In this document: positions 17,608 to 26,839 of the stretch, one piece after another
Layout of the letters: each line of letters begins with the position of its first letter
Numbering within the stretch: the first letter of the stretch is position 1
NCBI GenBank assembly: GCA_964614185.1
Contig: CAZTKJ010000006.1
Span: forward strand, 26,263-90,262
DNA from: Suilimivivens sp964614185
GTDB taxonomy: Bacteria > Bacillota > Clostridia > Lachnospirales > Lachnospiraceae
Direction of reading: 5' to 3'
DNA length: 64,000 bases
Notes under the pieces: model-generated
Databases searched by the model: none
Seen by the model: only the letters and a program-made list of their open reading frames with translations
What the model was told of the DNA's origin: nothing
Made by a program: the position numbers and the translations under genes

Positions 17608-19896
17608 CTACACCCTGTTATAATTGATCAGACATCCTTTCAGAATGATCTGTCTTTCTTCATCGGTTAATTCTCCAAGCCTTACCTTAAATTCCAAAAG
17701 TCCGTCATTTCCTACTTTGTATCCTTTTATCACTTCTGCTTTTTCTTCCACCGCTCTTCTGATGCCGGGGAAGAAAAGATAATCTTTATTTTGGAAAGGA
17801 AGACTGCCCTGGTCAATCAAAAACGGGAGCATCCCCCAGTTGATCAGATTCGAGCGATATCTTTTCGTTGCATATTCATGCGCAATATTAGCCCATCCTC
17901 CAAGCACCTTCTGACAGGAAGCCGCCTGTTCTCTGGCAGAACCGTCACCGGGTTTCACGGCAAAAATAGTAGAACCGAATCCTGTATTTCCTTTGTCTGC
18001 CTCAGGATAATCCTTACAGATAGTTTCCATGACGGATTTTAACTCCGGCAGAACTTCTACCGGACATTGCCCCTCCATCACTGCCTTCTGTGCTTTTTGA
18101 ATCTCTTTGGCCAGCCCCACATAAGCAGGATCCTTTCTGGACAATGTAAATTCTGCTAATCCTAAAGGATTGGAGCGATAAGAAGAAGTTTCTCCTGAAG
18201 GAATCAATTCGTCTGTTGTAGTTACCGGATCGTGAATTTCTGATACCACCCGCAGCACTAAATTTTCAGGAAGTTCTGTCATAGCCGGCCAGTCCTTGAT
18301 ATTGGGACCAAACTGAATTTCCACAGAAGGATCTGCAATTCCATGAGAATCAAAAACTCTGTTAGCATATATTTGAGAATCAAAATAGTACTGATATCTG
18401 CCAATGGTGCCCTGAAATTCCGTTGCTGCCGTCAGTATTCCTTTGTTTGCCGCTGTTGCTGCGATAGAACGGGCGTCCATAAGGGCCACAGAAGCAATCT
18501 GACCGCTTTGCAGTTTAGATCCTTCTCTGTTAGGGAAGTTTCTGGTAGAATGACGAATGCTGAAAGCATTATTGGCAGGAGTATCCCCTGCACCGAAACA
18601 AGGTCCGCAGAAAGCTGTCTTTAAAACTGCTCCTGTTTCCATCAATGCTGCTGCACAGCCATTTTTAACAAGTTCCATGTAAACAGGCATGGAGGCCGGA
18701 TATACACTTAATGTAAAACCGTCAGCGCCTATATATCGACCTTTCATAATATCCGCTGCTGCGCAGATGTTTTCAAATCCTCCTCCTGCACAGCCGGCGA
18801 TGATCCCCTGATCTACCATAAGTCTTCCGTTTACCACCTTGTTTTTTAAGGAAAAGTCTACATTGCCGTCTAATGAAACAAGGGCTTTTTTCTCCACAGT
18901 ATCAAGAATATCCAGAAGATTTTCATTTAGTTCCTCAATGGTATAGGTATTGCTGGGATGGAAGGGCATGGCAATCATCGGTTTGATGGTACTTAAATCA
19001 ATAGTGATCATGCCGTCATAATAGGCGATCTCTCCGGGATTTAACTCTTTATAATCGCTGCTTCTTCCGTGAATATCATAAAATTCCCGGATTTCCTCAT
19101 CCGTTCTCCAGATAGAAGACAGACAGGTTGTTTCCGTAGTCATAACATCAATGCCGATACGGAAGTCGGCGCTTAAAGAGCTTACGCCGGGACCTACAAA
19201 TTCCATTACCTTATTCTTCACATATCCTTTTTCAAAGACTTCTCCGATAATGGCAAGGGCCACATCCTGAGGGCCTACGCCCTTAACAGGTTCTCCCGTC
19301 AAATAAATGCCCACAACTTCAGGCATATTTATGTCATAAGTCTGATTTAGGAGCTGTTTAACAAGCTCCGGACCTCCTTCTCCCATGGCCATAGTGCCAA
19401 GAGCTCCGTAACGGGTATGAGAATCCGATCCTAAGATCATCTTTCCGCCGCCTGTGAGCATTTCTCTTGCAAACTGATGGATTACCGCCTGGTGAGGGGG
19501 AACATAAACTCCGCCGTATTTTTTCGCACAGGTAAGTCCAAACATGTGGTCATCTTCGTTAATGGTTCCCCCTACGGCACAGAGGGAATTATGACAGTTG
19601 GTAAGGACATAGGGAACCGGGAACTTTTCAAGTCCCGATGCTCTTGCTGTTTGTATGATTCCTACAAAAGTAATATCATGAGATGTCAGCTTATCAAATT
19701 TGATTTTCAGCTTTTCCATATTGCCGGATGTATTGTGGTCCTTCAGTATCCCATATGCAATGGTTTCCTTTTTAGCTGATTCCTTTGAAATATCCTTCCC
19801 TGTTTTACTTTTAATTTCCTCTGCCGCCTCATGGGAATCGGGAATAATTTCCGTACCCTTTATAAGATAGGCGCCGCTTTTTAGCACATTGATCAC
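17608..19896 (-). CDS. Aconitase-family hydratase (YbhJ-like)
   Basis: About 762 residues. It has the 4Fe-4S aconitase core: TNCHNSLCAVGG, LGSDSHTRYGALG, GCAGGGFEN and the double-Cys CGPCFGAG, plus the C-terminal swivel domain. The first Fe-S motif differs from the aconitase consensus IGSCTN, as in the YbhJ-like hydratase branch, so the substrate may not be citrate. Start chosen at GTG 19896 because AGGAGG lies 9 bases upstream; the ATG at 19914 contains that RBS. A good promoter (TTGCAA-17-TATAAT) is at 19,960-19,988. It stands alone, divergent from the tRNA-Ser gene. Confidence 0.8.
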   Translation of the reverse strand: MINVLKSGAYLIKGTEIIPDSHEAAEEIKSKTGKDISKESAKKETIAYGILKDHNTSGNMEKLKIKFDKLTSHDITFVGIIQTARASGLEKFPVPYVLTNCHNSLCAVGGTINEDDHMFGLTCAKKYGGVYVPPHQAVIHQFAREMLTGGGKMILGSDSHTRYGALGTMAMGEGGPELVKQLLNQTYDINMPEVVGIYLTGEPVKGVGPQDVALAIIGEVFEKGYVKNKVMEFVGPGVSSLSADFRIGIDVMTTETTCLSSIWRTDEEIREFYDIHGRSSDYKELNPGEIAYYDGMITIDLSTIKPMIAMPFHPSNTYTIEELNENLLDILDTVEKKALVSLDGNVDFSLKNKVVNGRLMVDQGIIAGCAGGGFENICAAADIMKGRYIGADGFTLSVYPASMPVYMELVKNGCAAALMETGAVLKTAFCGPCFGAGDTPANNAFSIRHSTRNFPNREGSKLQSGQIASVALMDARSIAATAANKGILTAATEFQGTIGRYQYYFDSQIYANRVFDSHGIADPSVEIQFGPNIKDWPAMTELPENLVLRVVSEIHDPVTTTDELIPSGETSSYRSNPLGLAEFTLSRKDPAYVGLAKEIQKAQKAVMEGQCPVEVLPELKSVMETICKDYPEADKGNTGFGSTIFAVKPGDGSAREQAASCQKVLGGWANIAHEYATKRYRSNLINWGMLPFLIDQGSLPFQNKDYLFFPGIRRAVEEKAEVIKGYKVGNDGLLEFKVRLGELTDEERQIILKGCLINYNRV

Positions 19897-19959
19897 GTGG
19901 CTGTTCCTCCTCATTTATTTATTTCATATTTTGATTTACCATAAAATCCTACGGAAATT

Positions 19960-19988
19960 ATTATAAAGTAAATAGGAGCGCTTTGCAA
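19960..19988 (-). promoter_or_regulatory. Sigma-A-type promoter of the aconitase-family gene
   Basis: Minus strand TTGCAA (19,983-19,988), 17-base spacer, TATAAT (19,960-19,965). It lies about 65 bases before the chosen GTG start. Confidence 0.7.
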
Positions 19989-20007
19989 TCTCTCCCTGTA
20001 GAAATCA

Positions 20008-20036
20008 TTGACTTGCCCTGGGGAAACCAGTATAAT
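20008..20036 (+). promoter_or_regulatory. Sigma-A-type promoter of tRNA-Ser
   Basis: TTGACT (20,008-20,013), 17-base spacer, perfect TATAAT (20,031-20,036). The predicted start is about 10 bases before the tRNA. It is back-to-back with the promoter of the hydratase gene. Confidence 0.8.
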
Positions 20037-20051
20037 AAGAACGACATAAAT

Positions 20052-20137
20052 GGAGACGTATCGAAGCGGTCATAACGGGGCGCACTCGAAATGCGTTTGT
20101 CCTTCGGGGCACGAGGGTTCGAATCCCTCCGTCTCCG
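20052..20137 (+). tRNA. tRNA-Ser (anticodon CGA)
   Basis: Acceptor stem GGAGACG pairs with CGTCTCC, discriminator G. The anticodon loop CTCGAAA gives CGA (reads UCG). A long variable arm (TTTGTCCTTCGGGGCACG region) is typical for serine, and the T-loop GGTTCGAATCC is intact. 86 bases; CCA is not encoded. It has its own promoter upstream and a terminator downstream. An open frame on the opposite strand across this gene is spurious. Confidence 0.95.
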
Positions 20138-20139
20138 CT

Positions 20140-20172
20140 AAAACATCTAAGCTTCTGCTGAGATGTTTTTTT
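20140..20172 (+). terminator. Intrinsic terminator after tRNA-Ser
   Basis: Stem AAAACATCT/AGATGTTTT with loop AAGCTTCTGCTG, followed by a run of T. It is 3 bases after the tRNA. Confidence 0.75.
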
Positions 20173-20208
20173 TACTAATCGCCTATTGGAGGCTGATGGA
20201 GGTAATCT

Positions 20209-21030
20209 ATGCTGTATCACTATACTGATTTTGCTGCTTTTGATGGAATTATCCGATGTGCAGAACTGAGACTTAACAATATTCTGAATATGAACGATGC
20301 TTCTGAAATGAGGCTGTTTATGAACGGCATCTGTAAAGCAGTGATGGAACGGCTTGACCATGATAATGAGACAGAAAAGAGCAAAAAAACAAAGGCTTTC
20401 TTTCAAAAAGAAATGGAAGAAGAATTTCACTATTCTGCTTATGCTGCCTGCTTTTCCAAATACCGGGATGATGCTGCCCAGTGGGAAAGATATGGTCATC
20501 TTGGCCGCGGTGTATGCATTGCCTTTCATGAAGAACTTATGCAAAAAATGGTAGGCGGCGCAGTTGCCCTTCAGGAAGTATATTATCAGGAAGATATGCG
20601 GGGGCACCGTCTCGTTGAAGAGTTCTACCATCTCATCAAGAACACGGAATATTTTTCGGAGGATCTTCCCGATTTACAGAATCTCATGAATGATGCCTGG
20701 GTACAATCAGCCGCTTTCAAACATCCTTCCTTTGCCAGTGAACGTGAATTCCGGCTGGTAGTTTCTCCTTTTATTTCCAATGAATTTGCGGTGGAGCCTA
20801 AATATCATGTATCCATGGAACGAATCAAGAAATATTATCCTCTGGATCTAAACAGAATGTGCGGCAAATTAAACATGCATCTGTCTGACCTGGTGGGTGA
20901 GATCATTGTAGGACCTACTTCTTCTCAGTCCATTCCCATTCTGCAGGATTACCTGGAGGATTGCGGGCTGAATTTCTTAAAAGACAGAATCAGTATGTCC
21001 GACTGCCCTCTCAGGCAGCCTACATCCTGA
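20209..21030 (+). CDS. DUF2971 domain-containing protein
   Basis: A 273-residue soluble protein with the DUF2971 layout: MLYHYTDF at the start, LNDASEM-like NMNDASEM near 28, ACFSKYRDDAAQWERYG and GVCIAF in the middle, and KHPSFASEREFRLV near 170. Function is unknown; the spaced YHYT, S and E.E.R motifs have led me to think of an ADP-ribosyltransferase-like fold, but that is inference. GGAGG lies 6 bases before ATG. It follows the tRNA-Ser terminator, a common entry point for accessory genes, although no integrase or attachment repeat was seen. Confidence 0.8.
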   Translation: MLYHYTDFAAFDGIIRCAELRLNNILNMNDASEMRLFMNGICKAVMERLDHDNETEKSKKTKAFFQKEMEEEFHYSAYAACFSKYRDDAAQWERYGHLGRGVCIAFHEELMQKMVGGAVALQEVYYQEDMRGHRLVEEFYHLIKNTEYFSEDLPDLQNLMNDAWVQSAAFKHPSFASEREFRLVVSPFISNEFAVEPKYHVSMERIKKYYPLDLNRMCGKLNMHLSDLVGEIIVGPTSSQSIPILQDYLEDCGLNFLKDRISMSDCPLRQPTS

Positions 21031-21043
21031 TTACAGAAGGGAT

Positions 21044-22474
21044 CTATCGCATATACTTGCTGTAAGATATCTGTTCCCGAAGGCTTTCCTCTTCTCCGGA
21101 AGGCAGGACATTTCTGTAAGTCAGCACCTCTAAAGAGGTGGCGGTAGAGCTTAAGACTTCCGTTTCAATCTCTACCTGTTCTTCACTCATTCTAGTTCCC
21201 AATACAGTAACTGTCAGATACCCATTCACATAACTGATTTCCAGTTTGATAGGATAAGGCGTATTGTTAGCAAATCTGAAATCCAGTTCTCCCCAGGCAA
21301 CAGCGGCATCCAGGCCTGCAGGAACATAACCGGAAACAAGGTCATGATTCCAACGCTCTACAATTTCCAGATTGGCATACAATACAGCTACAAAAATAGT
21401 AGATGATACCTGGCAGATTCCACCGCCGTAGGCTTGCACCGGCTTTCCGTTTTCAACAGCTCCGGCCATTTTAAAACCGGTTTCTTCGTTTTGGTCACCT
21501 ACAATATCATTGAAGGAAAACACCTCATTGCGAAGCAGCACCGCATGGTTACATTTTTCAATTGCCAGTTTTATATTCGTAATACGATTCGATGATCCGG
21601 TTACTTTAGTGGTATAAGCGGCAAGCTCATCGGCAAATAAGTGCTCCTGCATATCCTCGGTAGTGATTTCCGGCTCCGTATAGATCAGATCAACAATAAC
21701 AGTACTGCCATCCTGTGCCATATCCAAAGCATTTTGTGCACTTTCTTTGTCAAAACTGACACCTGTGACAGATTCTACGATCTCATAATTATTTTCCGGA
21801 TCTAAGGAAGCATCTAATGGCTCTTTAAAAATTTCTTCATATACCTTTTCTAAATCTATGGGATCTACTGTATCCGGAATTTTCGGACACACAATGGCCG
21901 TTTCATAGTCCTTTGCATGAACCGCCGCAATGATTTCCGTTGCCAGTTTCCCTTTGTCAACCACATATCCTGCTGTACCCATTGTAAAGATCAGGTGGCC
22001 TTTCTCTTCCCGATAGGATGTTTGAATGGTACTGTCATCATCTAAAACTCCCTCCGCCTCCAGCATTGCATAAAGAGATTCCATATCCGGCACATCCGGC
22101 AGTGATTCTTCTTCATATCCTATGCAAAGAGCGCCCAGAAGCAGGAATCCCCTTGACAAAAACCCGCACTGATTCCTTTCAAAGGCACGCTTGACCAATG
22201 CTTCACAGTCACATTCCATAATGCTTCCTATATCCACTATATAAGTTTCATCCTCTGCCAAAATGGTAAGTACTGCTTCGTCACAGCGCCTTTTTGTGTC
22301 AGCATTTAATGCATTTACGGCCTCACTTTGTGTCATGCCGCTTAAATCCACGCCATTGATTATTGTTCTTGGCATCATATGTCCGGTATCCGTTAAAAAG
22401 CAGAGTATCAGATAAGCAATAAGCAAAAGGCTTATTACCACACCTGACAGGATATGTATGATTTTTTCTCTCAT
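21044..22474 (-). CDS. VanW family protein with peptidoglycan-binding-like domain
   Basis: About 476 residues. One N-terminal membrane segment (VVISLLLIAYLILCFL) anchors an outside domain; residues 40-260 resemble the YoaR-type PG_binding_4 domain (INGVDLSGMTQSEAVNAL), and the C-terminal third is the VanW domain with YGGGICQVSSTIF and ERWNHDLVSGYVPAGLDA. VanW proteins are found in some vancomycin-resistance clusters, but most, as here without other van genes, are of unknown envelope function. The ATG at 22474 is preferred over a TTG at 22519 because the latter lies within the upstream terminator. It faces the DUF2971 gene tail to tail. Confidence 0.85.
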   Translation of the reverse strand: MREKIIHILSGVVISLLLIAYLILCFLTDTGHMMPRTIINGVDLSGMTQSEAVNALNADTKRRCDEAVLTILAEDETYIVDIGSIMECDCEALVKRAFERNQCGFLSRGFLLLGALCIGYEEESLPDVPDMESLYAMLEAEGVLDDDSTIQTSYREEKGHLIFTMGTAGYVVDKGKLATEIIAAVHAKDYETAIVCPKIPDTVDPIDLEKVYEEIFKEPLDASLDPENNYEIVESVTGVSFDKESAQNALDMAQDGSTVIVDLIYTEPEITTEDMQEHLFADELAAYTTKVTGSSNRITNIKLAIEKCNHAVLLRNEVFSFNDIVGDQNEETGFKMAGAVENGKPVQAYGGGICQVSSTIFVAVLYANLEIVERWNHDLVSGYVPAGLDAAVAWGELDFRFANNTPYPIKLEISYVNGYLTVTVLGTRMSEEQVEIETEVLSSTATSLEVLTYRNVLPSGEEESLREQISYSKYMR

Positions 22475-22497
22475 CTCTTTTCGAGCCGTCCTTATGT

Positions 22498-22552
22498 TAA
22501 AAAATACCCTGAACACCAAATACCATCTAAAGACAGTATCCGGTATTCAGGG
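22498..22552 (-). terminator. Intrinsic terminator after the lipoprotein gene
   Basis: On the minus strand CCCTGAATACC pairs with GGTGTTCAGGG (11 bp with one G-U; 22,542-22,552 with 22,507-22,517), followed by TATTTTTT. It separates the lipoprotein gene from the VanW gene. Confidence 0.75.
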
Positions 22553-22572
22553 CGTTATCTTTACCTGTCCGT

Positions 22573-23313
22573 TTATTTTACTACTACGAAAGTAATATGA
22601 GGATTAACACCTTCATACCAATACAGGAAACCTTCCATATCGACTACATCTCCGATATTTAATGATTTTACTGCTGCATATACATCTGTTGTATTGTCAC
22701 ATAAGTAAGATTCAACTGTAAATGTATATGTTACTCCATCAGAAGAAACATTAAAATACAAGTCGTCTCCATCCTGTCCGGAACCATCCCAGCTGTATAA
22801 GAAAGCTACCTCATTTCCGCTTTCATCTATACCGGCTTCCTCTACTGTCATACCTTTGAAAGACACAAATTCGTTCTGATGGTCAATCAACTCATCAGAA
22901 TCAAGAATGGATGTAACGTCTGTAGCTTTTGCAACATAATTTCCATCTTCAAATTCAAAAGTTGCATCCACAATTTCAACTTCACCGGACCACTCTGCCT
23001 TATATCCTGTAGCCTTAATCTTGGTTCCGGGTGTTAACTTAGCGTAATCTTCCTCGGAGCACTCCATGTTGTAAAGGAAGTAAGCGCCGTCCTTATCCTG
23101 GGTATACACAGTAGCTTTATTATCCCACCAGGACTGCTTTGCCTGCACATAAGTTTCAATGGTAACTTCTGTGTCCAGTTCTGCTGCTATATATTCAGCA
23201 TGAGTCATAACGCCTTCAGATTTTGCTTCTGAAGCGCCGCCTTTACCTGCACCACAGCCAACGCAGGTAAGAATAAGTGTAACCGCTAAAAGTAATGATG
23301 TAATTTTTTTCAT
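22573..23313 (-). CDS. Secreted lipoprotein with OB-fold-like repeats
   Basis: About 246 residues from ATG 23313, which has GAGGAG 6 bases upstream; an in-frame ATG at 23349 lacks such a site. A lipoprotein signal (LTCVGC) is followed by a short Gly/Ser linker. The body has two similar stretches (VTIETYVQAKQ..., then DHQNEFVSFKGMTV...) that look like OB-fold domains known in other clostridial lipoproteins; this is inference from pattern. It is the last gene before a terminator and follows the ABC importer genes by about 90 bases, so it may belong to them. Confidence 0.65.
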   Translation of the reverse strand: MKKITSLLLAVTLILTCVGCGAGKGGASEAKSEGVMTHAEYIAAELDTEVTIETYVQAKQSWWDNKATVYTQDKDGAYFLYNMECSEEDYAKLTPGTKIKATGYKAEWSGEVEIVDATFEFEDGNYVAKATDVTSILDSDELIDHQNEFVSFKGMTVEEAGIDESGNEVAFLYSWDGSGQDGDDLYFNVSSDGVTYTFTVESYLCDNTTDVYAAVKSLNIGDVVDMEGFLYWYEGVNPHITFVVVK

Positions 23314-23402
23314 AGTTTTCTCCTCTTTGAAATCTTTTGAATAAGTCATTCAACATAAACATCAAGATAATTATACACGATATTTTCAATGAATCAATAG
23401 TA

Positions 23403-25016
23403 TTATGACTCATTTCTCTTCTTTTTTACTATCAAAAGGACTGCATAGAGGATAATCAAAACCCAGGTGACTGCCAATACTGACAATAATATTACAGATG
23501 TCCGGGGAAGTCTTCCAAGGTCAGTTTTGCCTGCAGCAGAAAGATTCCCCCTCCCTCCTGTCTGGTCCAGCCGATACAGGGCCGTAATGTCTTTGTAGAG
23601 ATTTTCCACATATTCATTGCTGAATCCCTGTCCTCTTCTCACGGATTTTACCGTATTTTCAATCAGCTGTCCTGCCGCATCACGAAGGGATGCTGAGCCG
23701 TTAAATACCGGTGTAACAAATGTATGGTCTACATTGTCAAGCAACAACTGCGCTGCTCTGATTTTTATGTCATAGTAAGTAGTATCATCCTTTCCGCAGT
23801 TCAACAGATAATTCTGATATTCCTCTGAATCCTGCGCTTTGGATGTAACCGGCACATATCCTTCTGTTTCTGCATAAGCAACCTGTACCTCATTTGTCAA
23901 CAGATACTGGGTAAACAGCCAGGAAGCCAGAACTTCCTGGGGATCCTCTTTATTGAAAATGCATACGGAAGGCCCCTGTGATATCATCTTGGGTTGTTCC
24001 GTATCAAACTGGGGAATCACCATGACCTCTGTTTCAAATTCCACAATTTTATCTGCGCTGATGTCCATAAGTGGTGCATGGCTTCCCATCCATGTTGCAC
24101 CGGCAGTGGAATCTACTGCAAAAATACACTGTCCGGCATTTAGAAAATTAGCCGGATAACTGGAAATCTTAAAGGTGGAAAAAGCTCCGCTCCCGGCATG
24201 CTCTGCAATGGTGGTAAGGAACTCCTCCGTAGTATCATTAAAGAGCAGCATTTCTCCTGCATTTGTAGAATATCCTGCATTTTTTTGTTTCAGCATCTGG
24301 ATCATCATATTGTCTGTAGATTTATAGATAAAAGGAATCATGACCTTCTGTCCATTCACCAGAAAATTTCCTTCTGCATCCTTGGCCATAGCTGCTTCGG
24401 AAACTTCCCATATAAAATCCCAGGTCAATGTTTCCGGCAGGGTATAACCCAAAGCCTCTACATAGGTTTTATTTACATAGCAGGCTTCTGTAGACCGCAT
24501 ATAGGGAAGGGCATAATAATGTCCTTCAAACCGGCATTCTTCCAGGAACTGCGGAACAATTTCCTCGATCATAGGGGAATCAAAACGCACTTCGCTTCCC
24601 CCAAAGCCATACTTTTCATCTGCAAATAAGTCTTCTAAAGGTACTACCAGATTGCTTCCTGTCAGATATGTTGCAATATGATCAGGATAAGTAATACATA
24701 CATTGGGTGTTGTACGGGTGGCAATATTTGTTATCACATCATTATATATTTTGCCATAATCTGTATACAGACGTAAGTTTACCTTAATATTGGGATAAAG
24801 CTGTTCAAAATCATGAATGGCCTTTTCATAGATTTTGGTTTGTGTTTTATTGGTATCATTCTTAGCCCAAAAGGTAATCTCATATTGTGCGGAAGTATCT
24901 GCCTGCTCCGGAATTTCAAAGGCTTCCAGCCCTTTGCTGCCATGGCAGCCTGTAAGCAGGCCAAGGCTCATGGCCGCCATTATAATTAAAAGCCATCGGG
25001 ATATTCTGTTTTTCAT
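23403..25016 (-). CDS. Sugar ABC importer substrate-binding lipoprotein with C-terminal membrane anchor
   Basis: A 537-residue family 1 solute-binding protein (ITFWAKNDTNKTQTKIYEKA, YALPYMRSTEACYVNK). The N-terminus carries a lipobox (GLLTGC). Unusually, the C-terminus adds a membrane helix (VILLSVLAVTWVLIILYAVLL) and a basic tail KKKRNES, so it would be held at both ends. It is the last gene of the ATPase-MalF-MalG-binding-protein set and overlaps the upstream permease gene by 4 bases. The substrate is probably an oligosaccharide; it cannot be told from sequence. Confidence 0.85.
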   Translation of the reverse strand: MKNRISRWLLIIMAAMSLGLLTGCHGSKGLEAFEIPEQADTSAQYEITFWAKNDTNKTQTKIYEKAIHDFEQLYPNIKVNLRLYTDYGKIYNDVITNIATRTTPNVCITYPDHIATYLTGSNLVVPLEDLFADEKYGFGGSEVRFDSPMIEEIVPQFLEECRFEGHYYALPYMRSTEACYVNKTYVEALGYTLPETLTWDFIWEVSEAAMAKDAEGNFLVNGQKVMIPFIYKSTDNMMIQMLKQKNAGYSTNAGEMLLFNDTTEEFLTTIAEHAGSGAFSTFKISSYPANFLNAGQCIFAVDSTAGATWMGSHAPLMDISADKIVEFETEVMVIPQFDTEQPKMISQGPSVCIFNKEDPQEVLASWLFTQYLLTNEVQVAYAETEGYVPVTSKAQDSEEYQNYLLNCGKDDTTYYDIKIRAAQLLLDNVDHTFVTPVFNGSASLRDAAGQLIENTVKSVRRGQGFSNEYVENLYKDITALYRLDQTGGRGNLSAAGKTDLGRLPRTSVILLSVLAVTWVLIILYAVLLIVKKKRNES

Positions 25017-25888
25017 CCTTTCATCCCTCCTCTTGACACGCCTTCCATTATTTTTTTCCGGAATGCTAAAAATAGAATAATCAGGGGAACGGAAATTACC
25101 ACTACTGCCGCCATCATTGCCGGAATGTTTTCACGTCCAAATCCGTTTTCCCGTATTTCCTGGATTCCGTTTGATACCAGATAGTAATTTTCGTCATCCG
25201 TAATAAGCCGGGGCCATACATAGGAATTCCAACATTCTATTACTTTTAATATGGTAATGGTTATCAGTGTAGGTTTAGATATAGGTATCATTACCTTTAA
25301 CAGGTATTTCAGATCTGATGTGCCATCTACTTTTGCCGCATAATACAGACTGTCCGGTATCTGTTCAAAATTCTCCTTCAGCAGATAAATGTAAAAAACA
25401 GAAGTAACGGAAGGCAGGATCAGTCCCGGAAAAGTATTGCGCATGTTCCAATTGGTAATTGTCACAAAATTGGTAATAATGACCAGCTCATTGGGAATCA
25501 TCATCAGAGAAAGGAAAAGCAGAAATACTACATTTTTTCCTTTAAAATCAAGCTTTGCAAAAGCAAAAGCGGCCAGCGTAATGACAAACAGCATGAGAAA
25601 TGTGGTCACTACCGTGAAGATTGCCGTATTGGCAAGATATCGTCCAAGGGATACGGTAGTAAAAGCATCCCTGTAATTCTGCAGAGTAGGGGAAAGCGTA
25701 AAAAACTTCGGAATATACTCCGAGTTATATGCACCATAACTTTTCACGGATGTTAAAACCATCCAATAAAAAGGGAATAATACGATCATCCCCCAAAAAG
25801 CCAAAAATACATAAGTAAGCACGGTTATGGCTGTTTTACGGTTTCTGGCTGCTTTTTCAATTTTTCTGTAATCAATCCTGTTTTCCAT
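25013..25888 (-). CDS. Carbohydrate ABC transporter permease (MalG-like)
   Basis: Six-helix permease. The ATG at 25888 (MENRIDYRKIE) is chosen since AGAAGG lies just upstream and residues encoded further upstream are not membrane-family-like and overlap the other permease gene. The EAA loop for contact with the ATPase reads YAAKVDGTSDLKYLLKVMIP. The C-terminal IMEGVSRGGMKG is typical for MalG-type subunits. It starts shortly after the MalF-like gene and is coupled to the binding protein by a 4-base overlap. Confidence 0.9.
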   Translation of the reverse strand: MENRIDYRKIEKAARNRKTAITVLTYVFLAFWGMIVLFPFYWMVLTSVKSYGAYNSEYIPKFFTLSPTLQNYRDAFTTVSLGRYLANTAIFTVVTTFLMLFVITLAAFAFAKLDFKGKNVVFLLFLSLMMIPNELVIITNFVTITNWNMRNTFPGLILPSVTSVFYIYLLKENFEQIPDSLYYAAKVDGTSDLKYLLKVMIPISKPTLITITILKVIECWNSYVWPRLITDDENYYLVSNGIQEIRENGFGRENIPAMMAAVVVISVPLIILFLAFRKKIMEGVSRGGMKG

Positions 25889-25901
25889 TCCGGCTACCTT
25901 C

Positions 25902-26807
25902 TTAATAATGAACATTTTTCTTACTGATAAGCAAATTAATACAGGTAATGGTAAGTACAATGGCAAACAACAGTATTGCCGCTGCCGATGCATAAGAGGG
26001 ATAACCGCCACTGTCCCCATACAGCATGTCATACACATAACCCACAATGGTATTCATCTCTGCCGCATTCAAATTTGTTCCAAACAAAGCAACTACATCA
26101 CTGTATGCCTTAAAGGCGCCAATAAATCCCGTAATGATCAGATAGAAGATCATAGGCGAGATCATGGGCAGAGTAATTCTTGCAAAAGTTCTTATTTTTG
26201 ATGTTCCGTCTACTCTTGCAGCATTATAGTATTCCTGATTTACAGAAGCAAGGGCGCTGGTCAAAATCAAAATCTTAAAAGGCATTACCACCCAGATGGT
26301 ATAAAAACACAGTACAAACATTTTAGCCCAGTAAGGACCGTCAATAAAATCAACGGAACTGCCGCCAAACCAGTTAATGATCAGATTAATAAAACCGTCT
26401 GAATATGCCGTCTTTTTAAACAGGATCATAAACACCAGTCCTACTGCCAGGGTATTAGTCACATAAGGCAGAAAGTAAATGGTCTGAAAAAGATTTCTAA
26501 GGGGTTTAATGGCGTTCAGTCCTACGGAAATCAACAGAGCGATCCCTGTAGACAGCGGTACCGTAATGATTACCAGCAGAAACGTATTTTTAACAGCCTG
26601 CAAAAAATACGGGTCATGCAGCACATACGAATAATTATATAAACCAACTCCTAAGTAAGTCTGAGATGCTGAATTATATCCTTCTTCAAAAGAATAAATA
26701 AAAACATCAATCAACGGATACACCATGAAGAATCCAAGAAAAAGAATGGCCGGCAGGAGATACAGCCAGCCCTTTTGACTGCTGTCACTTAATTTTTTTC
26801 TTAACAT
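25902..26807 (-). CDS. Carbohydrate ABC transporter permease (MalF-like)
   Basis: A 301-residue permease with six membrane segments. The EAA loop reads YNAARVDGTSKIRTFARITLP. The start ATG has AAAGGGAATGG upstream. It lies 32 bases after the ATPase gene and forms the membrane pore together with the MalG-like subunit. Confidence 0.9.
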   Translation of the reverse strand: MLRKKLSDSSQKGWLYLLPAILFLGFFMVYPLIDVFIYSFEEGYNSASQTYLGVGLYNYSYVLHDPYFLQAVKNTFLLVIITVPLSTGIALLISVGLNAIKPLRNLFQTIYFLPYVTNTLAVGLVFMILFKKTAYSDGFINLIINWFGGSSVDFIDGPYWAKMFVLCFYTIWVVMPFKILILTSALASVNQEYYNAARVDGTSKIRTFARITLPMISPMIFYLIITGFIGAFKAYSDVVALFGTNLNAAEMNTIVGYVYDMLYGDSGGYPSYASAAAILLFAIVLTITCINLLISKKNVHY

Positions 26808-26839
26808 ATCAATTCCATTCCCTTTCTGCTAAAGCGCTC

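Noticed and set aside
20005..20631. A 208-codon open frame on the minus strand across tRNA-Ser
   Set aside because: Its sequence includes the well-known spurious translation of a serine tRNA (GGIRTLVPRRTNAFRV), and it lies antisense to the DUF2971 gene, which has a proper RBS and family motifs.
21044..22474. Vancomycin resistance locus
   Set aside because: Only a VanW-domain gene is present; no vanA/B ligase, vanH, vanX or vanRS. The ddl at 10.3 kb lies in a normal ddl-murF operon.
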